Assembly (NCBI GenBank): GCA_037957365.1
Contig: JARHVA010000224.1
Location: forward strand, 1,458,501 to 1,522,500
DNA: 64,000 bases
Source: Torreya grandis
Lineage: Eukaryota > Streptophyta > Pinopsida > Cupressales > Taxaceae
Direction: 5' to 3'
Made by a program: the position numbers and the translations under genes. This document shows, in pieces, positions 43,762 through 55,590 of this stretch. Each line of letters opens with the position of its first letter. The stretch's first letter is position 1. The notes under the pieces are model-generated. The model worked only from the letters and a program-made list of their open reading frames with translations, did no database searches and was not told where the DNA came from.

Positions 43762-45258
43762 TGTAATGTCCCCTTTTTCCCAAATGTGACATGTCAAGAA
43801 TAACATTAACCAATTTTATTCTCATAGGCTAATTTGAGTGTTGTAAGGGAATAGTGTACTATTCACTAACACTATTCACATGTCACTATTCACTATTACT
43901 ATTCATGATGACATGGTAGGTCACTATTTATGGTGATATGGTAGGTGACTTAGTGGTGACATGGCAAACTAATTTGGAAGGTGACATGGTATATGATGTG
44001 GAATATGATACAACTAATGATGTATTAAGGAGGTGATTTGTGGAGTGATGTGGCATGACCCACATGATGCATGTGAAGAGGTGGGGCATAGTTCTCCACT
44101 TTGTGACTAAAAATGAATATTTTATTGAGTCACATGCTATGTGAAGATAAGGGTGAATAGTTATGGCACCAAACATTGGAGGAATAGTGTTTAGGCATGT
44201 GAACACCTTTTGAAAGGGTCAAAATGTGATTAGATCTTGTCTCCCACTCATTGGGATCACATGGGAGAAGATGACAAAGATAACACTATTCCTAGTTGTT
44301 CACATATGTGAATGAAGAGAACTTTTTAGAAGCATATGGATGATGGAGAGCAAAGACAAAAGGGGGTGGATACATTTTGGACTTTCTTGCACAACAAGAC
44401 AACCACCCCACATGGGTTTACTATGCCCACTTGGAGTTCAATGCAATTTTCCTTCTCTCCCTTCATTTCAAGCTTGTGGCATTTTCCATTGTGTTTTCTA
44501 TAAATATGTAGCTCTTCCCTTTGTTTGAGAATGCTTTTGATAAACCCCCAAACCCATTTGGTAATTAAACTTACATGTTCAATCCTCCCTCTCTATGGAT
44601 TTGTCCATGAGTTGTATTACTAGTCAAGGTGGTGAAATGGATTTCACCCTCACTAGTTGAGACAATTCCATCCAAGAATTGTATTAGAGCTTCATGTAGA
44701 TTTACTAGTCAAGGTGGTGAGATTGATTCCACCCTCACTAATTGTATTATATTTTCCATTTCATGTGTGCAAATGTGTGGGGCTTCTTTGTGTGTGGTTT
44801 TTTCTTTGGAGGGGTCTTATCCATTTGGTATTGTAATATATTTATAAGTTTCTCATAGTTTTATGTCATCAATTTATAAGAGTGTTAATCCTATTGTATT
44901 GAGAAGTATTGAGAGTGTGTGTGATTATATCCACCATTATCATAGGTTTGATATCTTATTTGTAATGTTTGGGATTGTTTCCACATTTGAATACATATGT
45001 TAGTTTCCATTTTATGGATTTTCATTATAATATTAATTTTATATGTTGTACTTCCTTATTGTGCCATTATGAGAGAGTGTGTGTATTTAAATATGTCTTT
45101 ACCAACCATATTGTATGAGGGTTTTAATGAAATGTGTTGTTAATCACCAATCTAAAATTTTATGTGTTTAGGTGATTTTAGTAAGTGGTTTTGTGGTTTA
45201 GTTTGGGTTTGTTGTGTTTTATGTGTCTTTAGAAAATATCCTTGTCCAAGATATTTCA
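43762..45258 (+). repeat. Gyp-B 3' LTR
   Basis: 1,497 bp, ends AAGATATTTCA. TATA box TCTATAAATATGT at 44,498-44,510. Pairs with 26,247-27,762. Confidence 0.9.
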
Positions 45259-45263
45259 TTTAC
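45259..45263. repeat. TSD of Gyp-B, right copy (TTTAC)
   Basis: Mate of TTTGC at 26,242-26,246. Confidence 0.65.
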
Positions 45264-45371
45264 ATTGGTGCTATTCTTATTCATTGTAAATTTTAACTTA
45301 TACATATTCAATGGGTGTTACATTACTAGTGTATATCACACAAAGTTTAACAATTAGTTCCTTTCTACACC

Positions 45372-46190
45372 ATGGATCTTAGTTCAGTTTTTCTTCTTAC
45401 ACCATTCAACTATCATGAGTGGAAAGTCAAAGTGAAATCCTCTTGAGGAGAATAGGCTTACACTGAATCATGATGGGTACAAAAATTTAACTGACACCTG
45501 ATGTAGATAAGGTGAAGTTGTATAATCAAAGTGACATATCCTACAGTCTGCCTATATATGTCTTTTGACTTGATTTTTATATCAAATCTACATTAACTCC
45601 AAATAAATTATGGACCTTCTTAAATAAATTATTTAGAAATCAAGATGAAAGGAGGGATCATGAGTTGGATAATTATCTCATTCTTTTGTTCCTAGGTGAC
45701 TTTGATATGATACAATACTTATTCACAATGTTCAAATCACTCAAGTTACAGTTGAAACTTTGCAACATTAAAAAAATTGATGATCAATTAATTCTTTCCA
45801 TCCTTGCCAAATTGGGATGTGACTATTATGTATTTGTTTCTACCTTCCATGCCACCAAGTGTGCCCTTAGAGCTACATGGACCATTCCATACTTGGATGA
45901 CTTTATTGTTGAATTGACTCAGGAGTAAGACAAGCTCATTCAAATGGGTACACTGAAGTGCTCCAAATCTCATGCCTTATTTGTGAGTCATGACAAATAT
46001 AATTCTTCTAGTAGCAAGGAGAAGAAACAAAACAAGAAAGACCTAGATCAAAGAAAGGGTTAGTAATTTAATGCTAATCCAAAAGCATTAAAAGAGTCCT
46101 CCTCTTCAAATCAAAAACCCAAAAAAGAGTGACTCACATGTGGCTATTGCAAGAAATATGGGCATGATGAAGCCAAATACATGAAGAAAC
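45372..46190 (+). pseudogene. Cop-4 gag with zinc knuckle
   Basis: Starts MDLSSVFLLTPFNYHEWKV at 45,372, the 'NY..W..k' start of copia gag, followed soon by a TGA. The UBN2 part is open at 45,665-45,928 (KLQLKLCNIKKIDDQLILS, ILAKLGCDYYVFVSTF, YLDDFIVELTQE). A Lys/Ser-rich stretch leads to a knuckle at about 46,133-46,180, LTCGYCKKYGHDEAKYMK, in which the last Cys is Tyr. Confidence 0.85.
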
Positions 46191-46329
46191 AAATTAACCA
46201 ACTAAAAAAAGCACTCAAAAAACACAATATCAATGTCCCTAATTCTTCCACTCAAAATTCATCAGCACAAGGGTCTTGCAAGGACAAATATAATGAGAAG
46301 GGAAAATATAAGGGCAATACACTAATTAC

Positions 46330-46759
46330 AATTTCATCCTAGCCTTTCACATGGGTTATTGATTATGATGCATCACACATTAAAATTTCATCCTATACTT
46401 CCACATGGGTTATTGATTATGATGAATCACACCATGTGGCTTCATCATAAGACATGTTCACATTCTATGAGCCTTTTTCTATGCCTTCCATTTTATTGGG
46501 TGATGATATTTCCATAGAAGTTATTAGGAGTAGATCTATTGAAGTGAATGATGGGGAATTTCATGATATTCTATATGTTTCCTCTTTATCCACCAATCTC
46601 TTATCTTTTTACCAAATCACTCACATCTATTTGGGTAAGAGAGTTGAGTTCAGACCCAGTTCTATGGTTATTAGGGAAGCTAATAACGACTCCATTATTG
46701 CTTTTGGGAAAGTAGATCACCAATCTAGGTTGTATACTTTATCACATTTTTTCTCCTAA
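46330..46759 (+). pseudogene. Cop-4 protease, active-site segment duplicated
   Basis: The active-site segment appears twice in a 54-bp (18-codon) in-frame tandem duplication: TWVIDYDASH at about 46,350 and again STWVIDYDESHHVASS at about 46,400. Normal copia proteases read W.IDSGAS.H; here the triad is D-Y-D in both copies. 46,454-46,759 is open and typical (FHDILYVSSLSTNLLSFYQI, then SRLYTLSHF). Confidence 0.85.
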
Positions 46760-46789
46760 TCAAACCTCTACTACATTGCTCACTCATTC

Positions 46790-47896
46790 ATATGAGGTGA
46801 GTAAATTATGGCATGAGTAATTTGGCCATCTCAATTACCACTACCTAGAAAAACTCAATCATCAAGACATGGTTTCAGGGTTTCCATGAGTTAAGTTTTC
46901 TGATAGAGTTTTCTAGGGTTACATTGTTGGTAAGCATCTAGAGGAGAATTATGACAAGGACAAATCATAGAGACCTAAATAGATATTGAATATTGTTCAT
47001 AATGACATTTTTTTCCCATTTCTAAAACCTTCATTCAATAAGACTAAGTACATGCTTACCTTAATCAATGAATTTTTGAGGTATACTTCAGTATACTTTT
47101 TAATGTAAAAATTAGAGGTATTTGACCATTTTAGGACTTCAAAGCACTTATAGAGAAATAATTAGGTAAATTCATCAAGATTTTATGCACCAATAATGGT
47201 GGTGAGTATGTAAATAACCATTTTGAGTAATTCTATACATCAGAGGGGATTGAACTATAACATACAGTTCCATATAGTCCTTAATAGAATGATGTTACAA
47301 AGCACAAGAATGTGTCCTTAAATAAAATGACCAACTATATGCTACACTCCAAATCTTTTTCACCTTCGTATTGGGTTGAGGCCATCAACTGTACTTTTTA
47401 TATCTAGAATTGATTTCCTCACAAAGCATTGAAGGGAGTCACTTATTTTGAAGCTTTAAGCAGTCAGAAACCAATAGTAGAGCACTTCTAATTGTTTAGT
47501 TCACTTGTTATAACTCACATTCCCTAGAAGAAATGTAAGGCATTAGAACCTCAAAGTCAATCTTGCATATTAATTTGATATCCTAAGGGTGTTAAGGGAT
47601 ACATTATTTTCCATCCCACCACTCATGAGTTATTCATTATGAGGAGTGTTCATTTTATAAAGGGTCCTTCAGACTCCACACTAGACACCTCTCACCCTTC
47701 CTTATATGCACATGGAATTCATGATAGTTCTAATGATTTAGATCTACCTGATTAACCTACTAATGACCATGATTCTTCTTTTATTTATGATAATGAGAGT
47801 AGTGATGAGGTTTCTCTTCCTCCTACCAGATTATCTTCAAATGATGAGGAATCTCCTCCTAACTCTTTAAGCATTGGTCCTCTTTGTGATAGACAA
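46790..47896 (+). pseudogene. Cop-4 pre-integrase and integrase relic
   Basis: Reads, across many stops, LWHE.FGHLNYHYLEKL (46,805), then FLRYTSVYFLM.KLEVFDHF (47,085), ILCTNNGGEYVNNHF in the neighbouring frame (47,175) and PYSP-like residues near 47,265, then an acidic Ser-rich tail ending SLSIGPLCD at the Chr-D boundary. The order matches the copia rve domain; the D-D-E residues are partly altered. Confidence 0.75.
47892..47896. repeat. TSD of Chr-D, left copy (GACAA)
   Basis: Opposite flank is GATGG at 53,856-53,860. All three differences are transitions; an original GACGG with CpG decay would explain both. Confidence 0.5.
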
Positions 47897-48219
47897 TGTG
47901 AGGATCCTTCTACAAAAATTTATGAACTACAAAAAAATTGAACAATAAAATGAACTTTGCAAAATAACCCAAAATAACCTTTAGATCATAGGCCACTTCG
48001 AGGGGACAACCTCCTTTGAGCAAGATATATACAATAATATTTGTGGATGCCTTAATTAGGCCTCAACACTTAAATACTAAATTTATTCTAAAAACTACTA
48101 ATTTCCATGTATGTGGGATAATTCAAATATGTTCAAGGGACAATTTAAAAATCATATGTATCCATAGAGACTAATACACTAATAATGCAAAGAGAAGGGT
48201 ATGAAACAATTTCCTAACA
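47897..48219 (-). repeat. Chr-D 3' LTR
   Basis: 323 bp, matching 53,535-53,855 (for example GGGGACAACCTCCTTTGAGC in both). Confidence 0.9.
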
Positions 48220-48232
48220 TGCCCTTCCCCTT
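48220..48232 (-). promoter_or_regulatory. Polypurine tract of Chr-D
   Basis: Reverse strand AAGGGGAAGGGCA next to the LTR start TGTTAGG. Confidence 0.8.
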
Positions 48233-48429
48233 AGAAAATTTTTTATCCTCAAATATTTAGATGCAGGAATCATTGATGAATTTGGAATAATGATTCCCAT
48301 GTTGCATCTTTTGGTTACATGCCATGACATTAAATTAAGACTTTTGTGATTGAGTAGGAGTAAATTTGGTAGGTATGCATGTCCAAGACTACTTATGGTT
48401 TGAGAATGATGGAGCCTTCATTATCAATT

Positions 48430-49700
48430 TCTAGTAATTTTTTTTCCCTAGGATGGTGGTTTAAAGAACTTTCTTCAAACATGATACATGAAAGATTGGG
48501 TGAAATTGAAAGGAAGGTGGAAGATCCAACTTGTAATCAATAGACCCAATCTATTGGAAAACCTTAAATGGCCCATAAAACTTCAAATGAAGTTTATGGC
48601 ACCCTTTTGGTTTCAGGTATAATTACTTGTATGGTTGTATATGAAGAAAAGCCATATCACTAGGTTGAAAGGTGCACTCAAAGTGGTATTTATCATCATG
48701 TTGCTTCATTATATTCTATGCCAGATGGAGATTTCCCCATAGGGTACTAAGAATTTGATCCTGGTGTGAAAGAGTAGTGTCAACTGCATGAACCAATGAA
48801 TTGTTGTGGCTATAATGGAGAAGTGTTGGGGATGATTGACCAGAAACCACTTCATATGGAGTCATTTTAGTAGAAGTGTGGTATTAGGTATTATACCACC
48901 ATTCTATAATGGGAATCCATTTTTCCCATTATTATTTTTATTTTGAAGCAAATAAACAAATAAATGTTTCCAATTATTTTTTGATAATTTATGTTTATCC
49001 ATATATTTGGGGGGGGGGGGGGGTGATACCCAGATCTCATCTTTGGTTGTGAGTTTGTGTATCAAAATAACTTTATAAAAAAATGGTTAGTGAAAGTTTC
49101 ATCATGATTTAATATGATTGAATAAGGGATGTCATGAAGATGGAAGATCTAATCCAAGAAAACTTGTGTGACCATAGAGGTTGTATAGGGATGGTTGAGG
49201 TTAAAAAAATTACTATATTTGAAGAGGTGATCTAACACGACCATGATCACTTTTTTTATAATCTAGATTTAGGGAGCCCCTTAATGAAATCCATATAAAT
49301 ATCTATCCATATCCTAGTAGGAATGGACAAGGGCTCAAGTAAACTAGGAATCACTATTGTTTCACATTTTTGCATTAGCAAGTATCACATTCAGCCACCA
49401 TATGTTTAATTTCCCTTTTCATCCCTTTCTAAAATAAGTTTCAACGTGTACATTCATATGTATTTAGAAATCCTGAGTGCCCTATGGATGTTGAAGAATG
49501 GATTTCATAAAATAAATTTTGATGAAGGTCTATGCTATGGGGAAGAACTAGATGGCCCTTGCATTATGGAGAAACACCATCACATGAATAATGTGGTATT
49601 GTAGAGGGGTAAGTGGCCAATTGATGAATGAGGTAGTGTAAGGAGGGATCATTTACATACCCTTGGTGTATATATTCCAACCAGCTCAGAATGGGAATGG
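48430..49700 (-). pseudogene. Chr-D integrase
   Basis: From 49,700 on the minus strand: zinc-binding part GHSGFLNTYECTR and AECDTC (49,480-49,370), degenerate core, then YHTSTKMTPYEVVSGQ (about 48,860), CTFQPSDMAFLHIQPYK, CHKLHLKFYGPFKVFQ and FHPIFHVSCLKKVL (ending about 48,440), the classic chromovirus integrase C-terminal segment. Stops and frameshifts throughout; a 15-base G run (C on this strand) breaks the core at 49,009-49,023. A chromodomain was not recognised. Confidence 0.85.
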
Positions 49701-49759
49701 AGATGGAAGAAAGGGAAGTTTGGTCCTCGAATGTGTGTGAGAGAGCATCTGCCATGACA

Positions 49760-50330
49760 TTATCTTTATTATTCTTGTAAGTGATCTCATAATCATAACC
49801 CATGAGTTTACTAAACCATTTATGTTGTGTTGGTGATGAGACCCATTATTCTCAAAAATATTTCAAACTTTAGTGATTGGTGTTGATACAAAAATGATTC
49901 CCATGTAAGTATGACCACCATTTTTGTACTACATGTAGAATTTCCATCATTTCCTTTTCATATGTAGACAAAGCTAAATTTCATCTAGAAAGGGATTTTT
50001 TATTGAAATTAATGAGGCACCCCTCTTGGAAAAGAATAGCACTTAGGCCATTGCCACATACATCATTTTTGATGGTGAAAGTTTTGGTGAAGTTTGGCAT
50101 GGCCAAAACTAGTGTGCTACACATAACCTATTTAAGTGCCATGAATGCCTAGTCAATTATATCATCCCATCTGAATGCATCCATATTTAATAAGGAATTC
50201 AAGGGAGCCACAATATTTATATAATCCTTGGTGAACTTGTGATAGTATTATGGAATGCCTTGGAATCCATGAAGGCTCATGAGGGTTGTTAGTTGAGGCC
50301 AATGCTGCATGACACTATTTTTTTCTAAAT
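49760..50330 (-). pseudogene. Chr-D RNase H
   Basis: Minus strand: FRWDDIIDZAFMAL-like start at about 50,190 (stop at Z), PNFTKTFTIKNDVCGNGLSA, ILFQEGCLINFNKKSLS, ALSTYEKEMMEILHVVQKW, then MGYDYEITYKNNKDNVMADA at 49,803-49,745. The open frame 49,803-49,564 carries the end of RNase H and the integrase linker. The motif order is complete. Confidence 0.85.
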
Positions 50331-50960
50331 CCATGAGGACCCCATCAGCTAAAATAGTTTGCCCTAGATATTCAACTTCTTCTTGATCAAAGAACACTTG
50401 GATTACTTAGAACATAATTGATTGTCTGATATAATTTGTAATTCTTTGTTAAAATGTTGGAGATGCTTAGGCCATGTGTGGTTGTAGATCAAAATATCAT
50501 CAAAGAAAACCAAAATAAATTAATAGAGGAAAGGCCAAAATATTTTATTCATTAGTGCCTGAAATGTTGAAGGGGCATTTCTAAGTCCAAATGGAATGAC
50601 CAAGATTCCATAGTGACCATCATGAGTGCATAAGGCTACCTTTGGAATGTCATCAACATATAGATGGATATGATAGTAGCATGAATGAAGATCCAACTTG
50701 GAGAAAAGCTTTCCCTATGGAGCTCATCAAGAAGATCATCAGTGAATAGAATTTGGAATTTATCTTTAATAGTGAGGTGGTTAAGGTTAAAAAATTTAAT
50801 GCAAAGGTGTCATGACCCATCATTTTCTTAGATAAGAAGTACTAGGGAGGATTATGGGCTGGTGTTGGGGTGAATAACTCTATACTTGAGGAGTTCTTGT
50901 ACTAGCTACTCAATCTTAATCTTTTACAAATGGGGATAGAAAAATGGTTATATGTTGGTG
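50331..50960 (-). pseudogene. Chr-D reverse transcriptase
   Basis: Minus strand: LCIKFFNLNHLTIKDKF (about 50,800), then [20 protein letters not shown] and [20 protein letters not shown] with FDD at about 50,492-50,503, then KCSFDQEEVEYLGQTI and LLNMD-like fingers. The catalytic box is FFDD instead of Y.DD, common in gypsy elements. Stops and small indels near 50,700 and 50,420. Confidence 0.85.
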
Positions 50961-51399
50961 GGATGCTTTTTAGAAGGAGAAGAATGTGATGATATTAAAG
51001 GTTTGAAGAGGGAAGCCTAATGGCTCTATAAAAATGTTTGCATTCTTGTCAATGATAGATTATAAATCAATAGGGTAGGTAGTAGTAATGGGGAGCTAGA
51101 GTTGGATGGAGTGCAATTAGATAATAACCCCATGTGAGTCTTTTTTCAAAATATTTTCCATATGATGGGAACTAATGATGTGAGTATATCCAATCAATAA
51201 CATTTTTAAGGTGTGATTTTAGCCACTATTTTTGAACTACATCCAAATCTTAGAGAATTCCCATAGAATAGGTCCCAATGTGCAAAGACACTACGTCCCT
51301 AACACCATATCACATCCTCCTAAGGGTAGGTAAAACATATATGAGCAAAGAGTATAATCACCTATCATGATACACAAATTCTAGCACTTCCCTTTACAT

Positions 51400-51600
51400 G
51401 GAAATGTTCCCCCATTATTAATCATGACTTAAAAGTTAGAACAAGGATGCACAAAGTAGTCTACCTACTTATCAATGTAGGGATCAATGAAATTGTGAGC
51501 ACTTCTAGAGTCAATGAGGATTGTGAGAGGGATGTTTTTAAATATAATCTTGACCTTCATGGTTTGAATGGTGGTAACACTAGCTAATGCATGTAGATAT
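51400..51600 (-). pseudogene. Chr-D protease
   Basis: Minus strand: QTMKVKIIFKNIPLTILID at about 51,575-51,515, then SRSAHNFIDPYI; the catalytic D-S-G triad reads D-S-R (codons at 51,504-51,512). The pattern 'TM...G.I....V.ILIDSGSTHNFI' is that of chromovirus proteases. Confidence 0.8.
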
Positions 51601-51734
51601 ATCTCAGGTTAATTCTCCTTAGCTATTTAGTCCTTTGAGGGGATTTATTCTACTTGAGCATCTTAGAATTCTTGGATATCAAGCTCATCATCCTACTCTT
51701 GTGATGATTCCACATCTAGCAAGTTGATATTTTA

Positions 51735-52440
51735 TGTGACACACCTGTAACCCTTAACCCATTTGTCATTAAAATTATAACATAATCCTTTCTTCTTACA
51801 ATCCCACATCTATACCTCGGTAAGGAACTTGACCGATGTGGTTATGATTGGCCACTAGTTTGTTGTGGTCTTCATGGATGGGAAAGTGGGGGGTCGACAT
51901 TGCACTGAGAGTTTATCTTATGAAAACTCAATCAAAACCAAAGCATCCATCACTTTTTTGGGCCAAAACATTTTCACCTCTAAATGGATGGCTCTTTTAG
52001 GCCACTAATAAAAAAACTCTTTAATGATTGATCTGATAACCCTTTAATGTGATTAGTCAGTTCCTCAAATTTAATCTAATAATCATGAATGGTATTTGTC
52101 TAGTGGAGTTTGGTGAGAGATCTTATAAAGTTCATGAATTCCAAGGGATTAAACCTACCTAGAAGTAAGGATGCAAAGGTTATCCAATCAATTTCATCAT
52201 ATGACTTGAGATACCAACTTTACCAGTGGAGTTCTTGATCCAAGTAGAAAGAAGAAATTAGGACTTTGTTGATAGAATAAGTATTATGAAGGTTGAAGAA
52301 ATGGTTGGATCAATATATCCATCCTATAGGATTTGTACCATGGAAATTCCATCTTCAACCCACATGATATATGGGGAGAACATAAATTATTCTATGAATA
52401 ATAATCTTTTTTTAATTTATTGAGAAAAGGTTATTCTGTT
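51735..52440 (-). pseudogene. Chr-D gag and zinc knuckle
   Basis: Minus strand: FHGTNPIGWIYWSNHFF at about 52,340, KVLISSFYLDQELHW, FASLLLGRFNPLEFMNFIRS, YIKFEELTNHIKGLSDQSL and FISGLKEPSI (about 52,000). The knuckle KKGLCYNFNDKWVKGYRC lies at about 51,744-51,797, with one Cys changed to Phe and His to Tyr. The capsid fits gypsy 'F.G..P..W......YF' gag. Confidence 0.85.
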
Positions 52441-53518
52441 GATTCAGTCCACATATCATATCAGTTAACTTGGTGACCTAGGATTTCAATGTTGTGATTT
52501 CCTCCTCCATGATCTTTGTGCCTACATAGGTGGATACCATGACCAGTGTTTATTTATTTTTTGTCAAGGGATATAAAATTACATTCTAAGACATGGTCAA
52601 TTAGGAAAAAAAATAATTTGGGTTCAATCAAAAGGGGTAAATGTACTTTTATTAGTATTTTTGTCACCTCCTAGTTTGGATTGACGAAAGCAAGAGCAAT
52701 TTAGGAATTGTAATGGAAAAAATAGAATTTTTTTCAAGGAGGAAAAAAGGATTAGAAAAGGGAAAGGAACATTGTGGGAAAGTTTTGAAGCAAGAGGGAA
52801 AAAACTAAAAGAGTTATGGTCAAACCCCAAAAATTAAAAAATTGATATTTTTGGCTAATAGAAGTAGAATCTGGATATGAAACCTCAAAGAAAACAATGT
52901 GTGGAATGGAATTCTAGGTGTTCCATGAAATTCGGAGAGTCAAAAAAACTATAGAGGGAGATATATGGTGAAGATATAAGAAAATTTTCTCTTTTTGAAA
53001 AAATTGGTTGATACTTGGTTGCTCCTTCCAAAATCCTATTTACAAGTGCGCAATGACCAACTGTCCTCAACTATGATCACCTTGTTGTTGGTATTTATGG
53101 GCCCCAAATTTTTTTAATTACCTAAGGGTTTTAATAAGTCTTTTTGGCCACCAATGTTTTTTGAATGAGTACCACTCTCTAAAAATGTTTTGACCATGGA
53201 TTTACCCCTAACCAATAGCTCTTGGTTTAATTCATGGGTAAAAACTAATCAATATAGATGGAGCCATTACCCTTTTAACTGACATGTCCTCTCAATGGGA
53301 TAGATACTTCAAAGTTCCCATGTTAATCCTCATAATGAGTTTTAGAGCTTATTCCCAAGTACTTCCCATAGTTATGTAGAGGGGTATTTATCCTTATATG
53401 AACCTATAATTAATATGTATAAAATAGAGGCAAAGAAAAATATTTACGTAAATGGCATAGCTCCTAGAAAGCCACAACTACAAAAAAAATCACTAACATC
53501 TACTTGTATGCTGAGAAA
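52441..53518 (-). other. Chr-D leader and gag N-terminal region
   Basis: No clear motifs. 52,480-52,560 may encode the gag start (SNALKSKVTKLTDMI-like coding). The short minus frames at 52,624 and 52,885 have no recognisable content. Confidence 0.4.
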
Positions 53519-53534
53519 GCACTCTGATACCATA
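53519..53534 (-). promoter_or_regulatory. Primer-binding site of Chr-D
   Basis: Reverse strand TATGGTATCAGAGTGC next to the 5' LTR; TGGTATCAGAG is the initiator-Met type. Confidence 0.9.
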
Positions 53535-53855
53535 TGTGAGGATCTTTATACATATATTTATGAACTAAAAAAAAAGAACAATAAAATGAACTTTGAAAAA
53601 TAACCCAAAATAACCTTTAGATTGCATGCCACTTTGAGGGGACAACCTCCTTTGAGCAAGATCAAGACAATAATATTTGTGGATGTTGTCATTGGGTCTC
53701 AACACTTAAATTCTAAATCTATTTTAACAACTACTAATTCCCATATATGTGGGATAATTTTAATATGCTTAAGGGATGAATTAAAAAACATATGCATTCA
53801 TAGTGACTAATACACTAATAATTTAAAAAGAAGGGTAAGACATAGGGTCTTAACA
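53535..53855 (-). repeat. Chr-D 5' LTR
   Basis: 321 bp; partner of 47,897-48,219. Confidence 0.9.
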
Positions 53856-53859
53856 GATG

Positions 53860-55430
53860 GACACTATAATGTGTAGGCTAATGGATTGGAGATCAATCAA
53901 ACAATAGGCGCACCCATTTAATAATTCTAAGATGCCCCACATGCTTTCATTGCATCCACTTCTAATCCACAATCATTCTATGAGGGATCATGCACTCCTG
54001 AGTGGGATACTACTATGGAAGAGGAATATAGCTCCTTGCATAAAAATACTGCTTGAGATTTAGTCCCACTTCCTAAGGAAAGAAAACTTGTTCAATGTAG
54101 GTGGATATGCTGAACAAAGTTTGCATCATATGGATCTATAGATAAGTTTAAAACATGTTTGGGAGCAAAGCGTTTTTCTCAAGTACCTGACAATGACTAC
54201 ACCAAGATGTTCACCCTAGTTGCCAAAATGAACTCAATCTGATTAACTATCGCTATTGCCATAACACATTATTGATATGTTCATTAGATCGATGTGAAGA
54301 GTGTATTTATTCATAGTGACCTCAAAGAGGAAACATACATGGATCAACCACAAGGATTTATAGAATATTCTTCCTTCGTTTGCAGACTTCAAAAATCTAT
54401 TTATGGACTCAAACAAGCTCCTCGAGCTTGGTATACAAATATGGACTCCTTTATTATTTTGGTTGGGTTTCTTAGATGTCATTTAGATCCAAATGTCTAA
54501 ATTTTATGGTAGGATGATTCACTATTGACTCTATTTCTCTACATGGAATACCTAATGATCGTAATGAGTTTTCCATCCACCATAATAGTAGTGAAAATTG
54601 CTTTGTCTGACAGGTTCTCAGTGATCAACTTAGGCTTGTCTCATTACTTATTTGATATTGAAATTTATTAGTCTGAATTTTAGATAACTATTTCATAATC
54701 CAAGTATTCTCTTGATTTTATTACATAATTTAGCATGGATTATTGTGAAATATCTTTGACTCCTTTTATATCTAGTGTGAAGCTTGAGGTTGATTGCTTA
54801 TCTCCTTTGGTTGATGCTACCTCATATCAATAATTTGTTGGTAGTATCATATATCTTATGCACACTAGACCTGACCTTTCATATACAATGGGCATGCTCT
54901 CTAGACTCATGTAGGAACCACAAAACTTCACTATAATGTAGTTAATCAAATCATTCACTACATTTAGGGTACTCATAGTTTCAAGATTCACTATGGAGCA
55001 TGCATTGACATTGACTTAATTGGTTATACAGATTCAAATTGGGCTAGTGATATTTAGAATCATAAATCTAATTTAGGATATATTTTTTCCCTCAATTTAG
55101 GTCCAATTAGTAGGTCAATCAAGAAGCAAAATTTTATTACTTTATATTTTGTAATGGTAGAATACAAAAAAATTGTTAATGCTACCACTAAATCTATTTA
55201 GCTTTAGGGGATCCTTACTGAGTTTGGCATCTATTTTTAGTGACCAACAATCATCTTCTACAATAACCAAAACATAATCCAAATCTATATGAATTTATTC
55301 CTCCATCAATGGACCAAGAATATCTATATTCACATGAATTTCATTCAAGATCTCATCCATGAGTAGATCATTGATCTTTGTTAAATCTAGATAATAGAGT
55401 AAATTGATAATATGTTCACCAAACCTTTCA
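53860..55430 (+). pseudogene. Cop-4 reverse transcriptase and RNase H
   Basis: RT: WDTTMEEEYSSLHKNTA (54,000), KFKTCLGAKRFSQ, IDVKSVFIHSDLKEETYMDQ (54,290), VCRLQKSIYGLKQAPRAWY, FLYMEYLMIV where copia has LYVDD (54,540). RNase H: YLMHTRPDLSYTMGMLSRLM (54,855), VIQIQIGLV.. for the 'GYtDSDWAG' segment near 55,020. The catalytic DD is lost (M-E-Y). 54,294-54,500 is open. Stops and frameshifts elsewhere. Confidence 0.85.
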
Positions 55431-55580
55431 TTGAGAGTAAGTATCTTAATTTTTTTATCTCTTCTTAGGGTTCAGGTAGCTTCATCTTCTTCCACCTATG
55501 GGGGATCATCTCTATGTACTCGGGTACCTCATCAGGCCTTTGTATCAAGACCCAATTTTTCCACCCATATAAGCTACACT

Positions 55581-55590
55581 TAAAGGGGGA
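55581..55590 (+). promoter_or_regulatory. Polypurine tract of Cop-4
   Basis: TAAAGGGGGA followed by TGTTGGTGTA, a typical copia PPT-LTR junction. Confidence 0.8.

Larger units (their letters stand above)
26247..45258 (+). mobile_element. Gypsy-type LTR element interrupted by Tat-C (Gyp-B)
   Basis: Two LTRs of 1,516 and 1,497 bp (26,247-27,762 and 43,762-45,258), both starting TGTAATGTCCCC; an initiator-Met-type primer site after the first and a polypurine tract before the second; flanks TTTGC and TTTAC, a TSD with one transition. Without the nested 14.5-kb Tat-C the element would be about 4.5 kb, with only about 1.5 kb inside, coding for a gag zinc-knuckle segment and an unrecognised acidic region. 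It is therefore a non-autonomous or internally deleted gypsy-type element. Confidence 0.85.
47897..53855 (-). mobile_element. Ty3/gypsy chromovirus-like element (Chr-D)
   Basis: 5.96 kb, minus strand, with short LTRs (323 and 321 bp; TGTGAGGATC...TAACA), initiator-Met primer site, polypurine tract and a complete gag-PR-RT-RH-INT order. The gag capsid, the C-x2-C-x7-H-x-C-type knuckle and the integrase end fit the chromovirus branch (Tekay/Reina-type); the exact clade is not determined. It lies inside Cop-4 between integrase and RT. All frames are broken. Confidence 0.9.
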
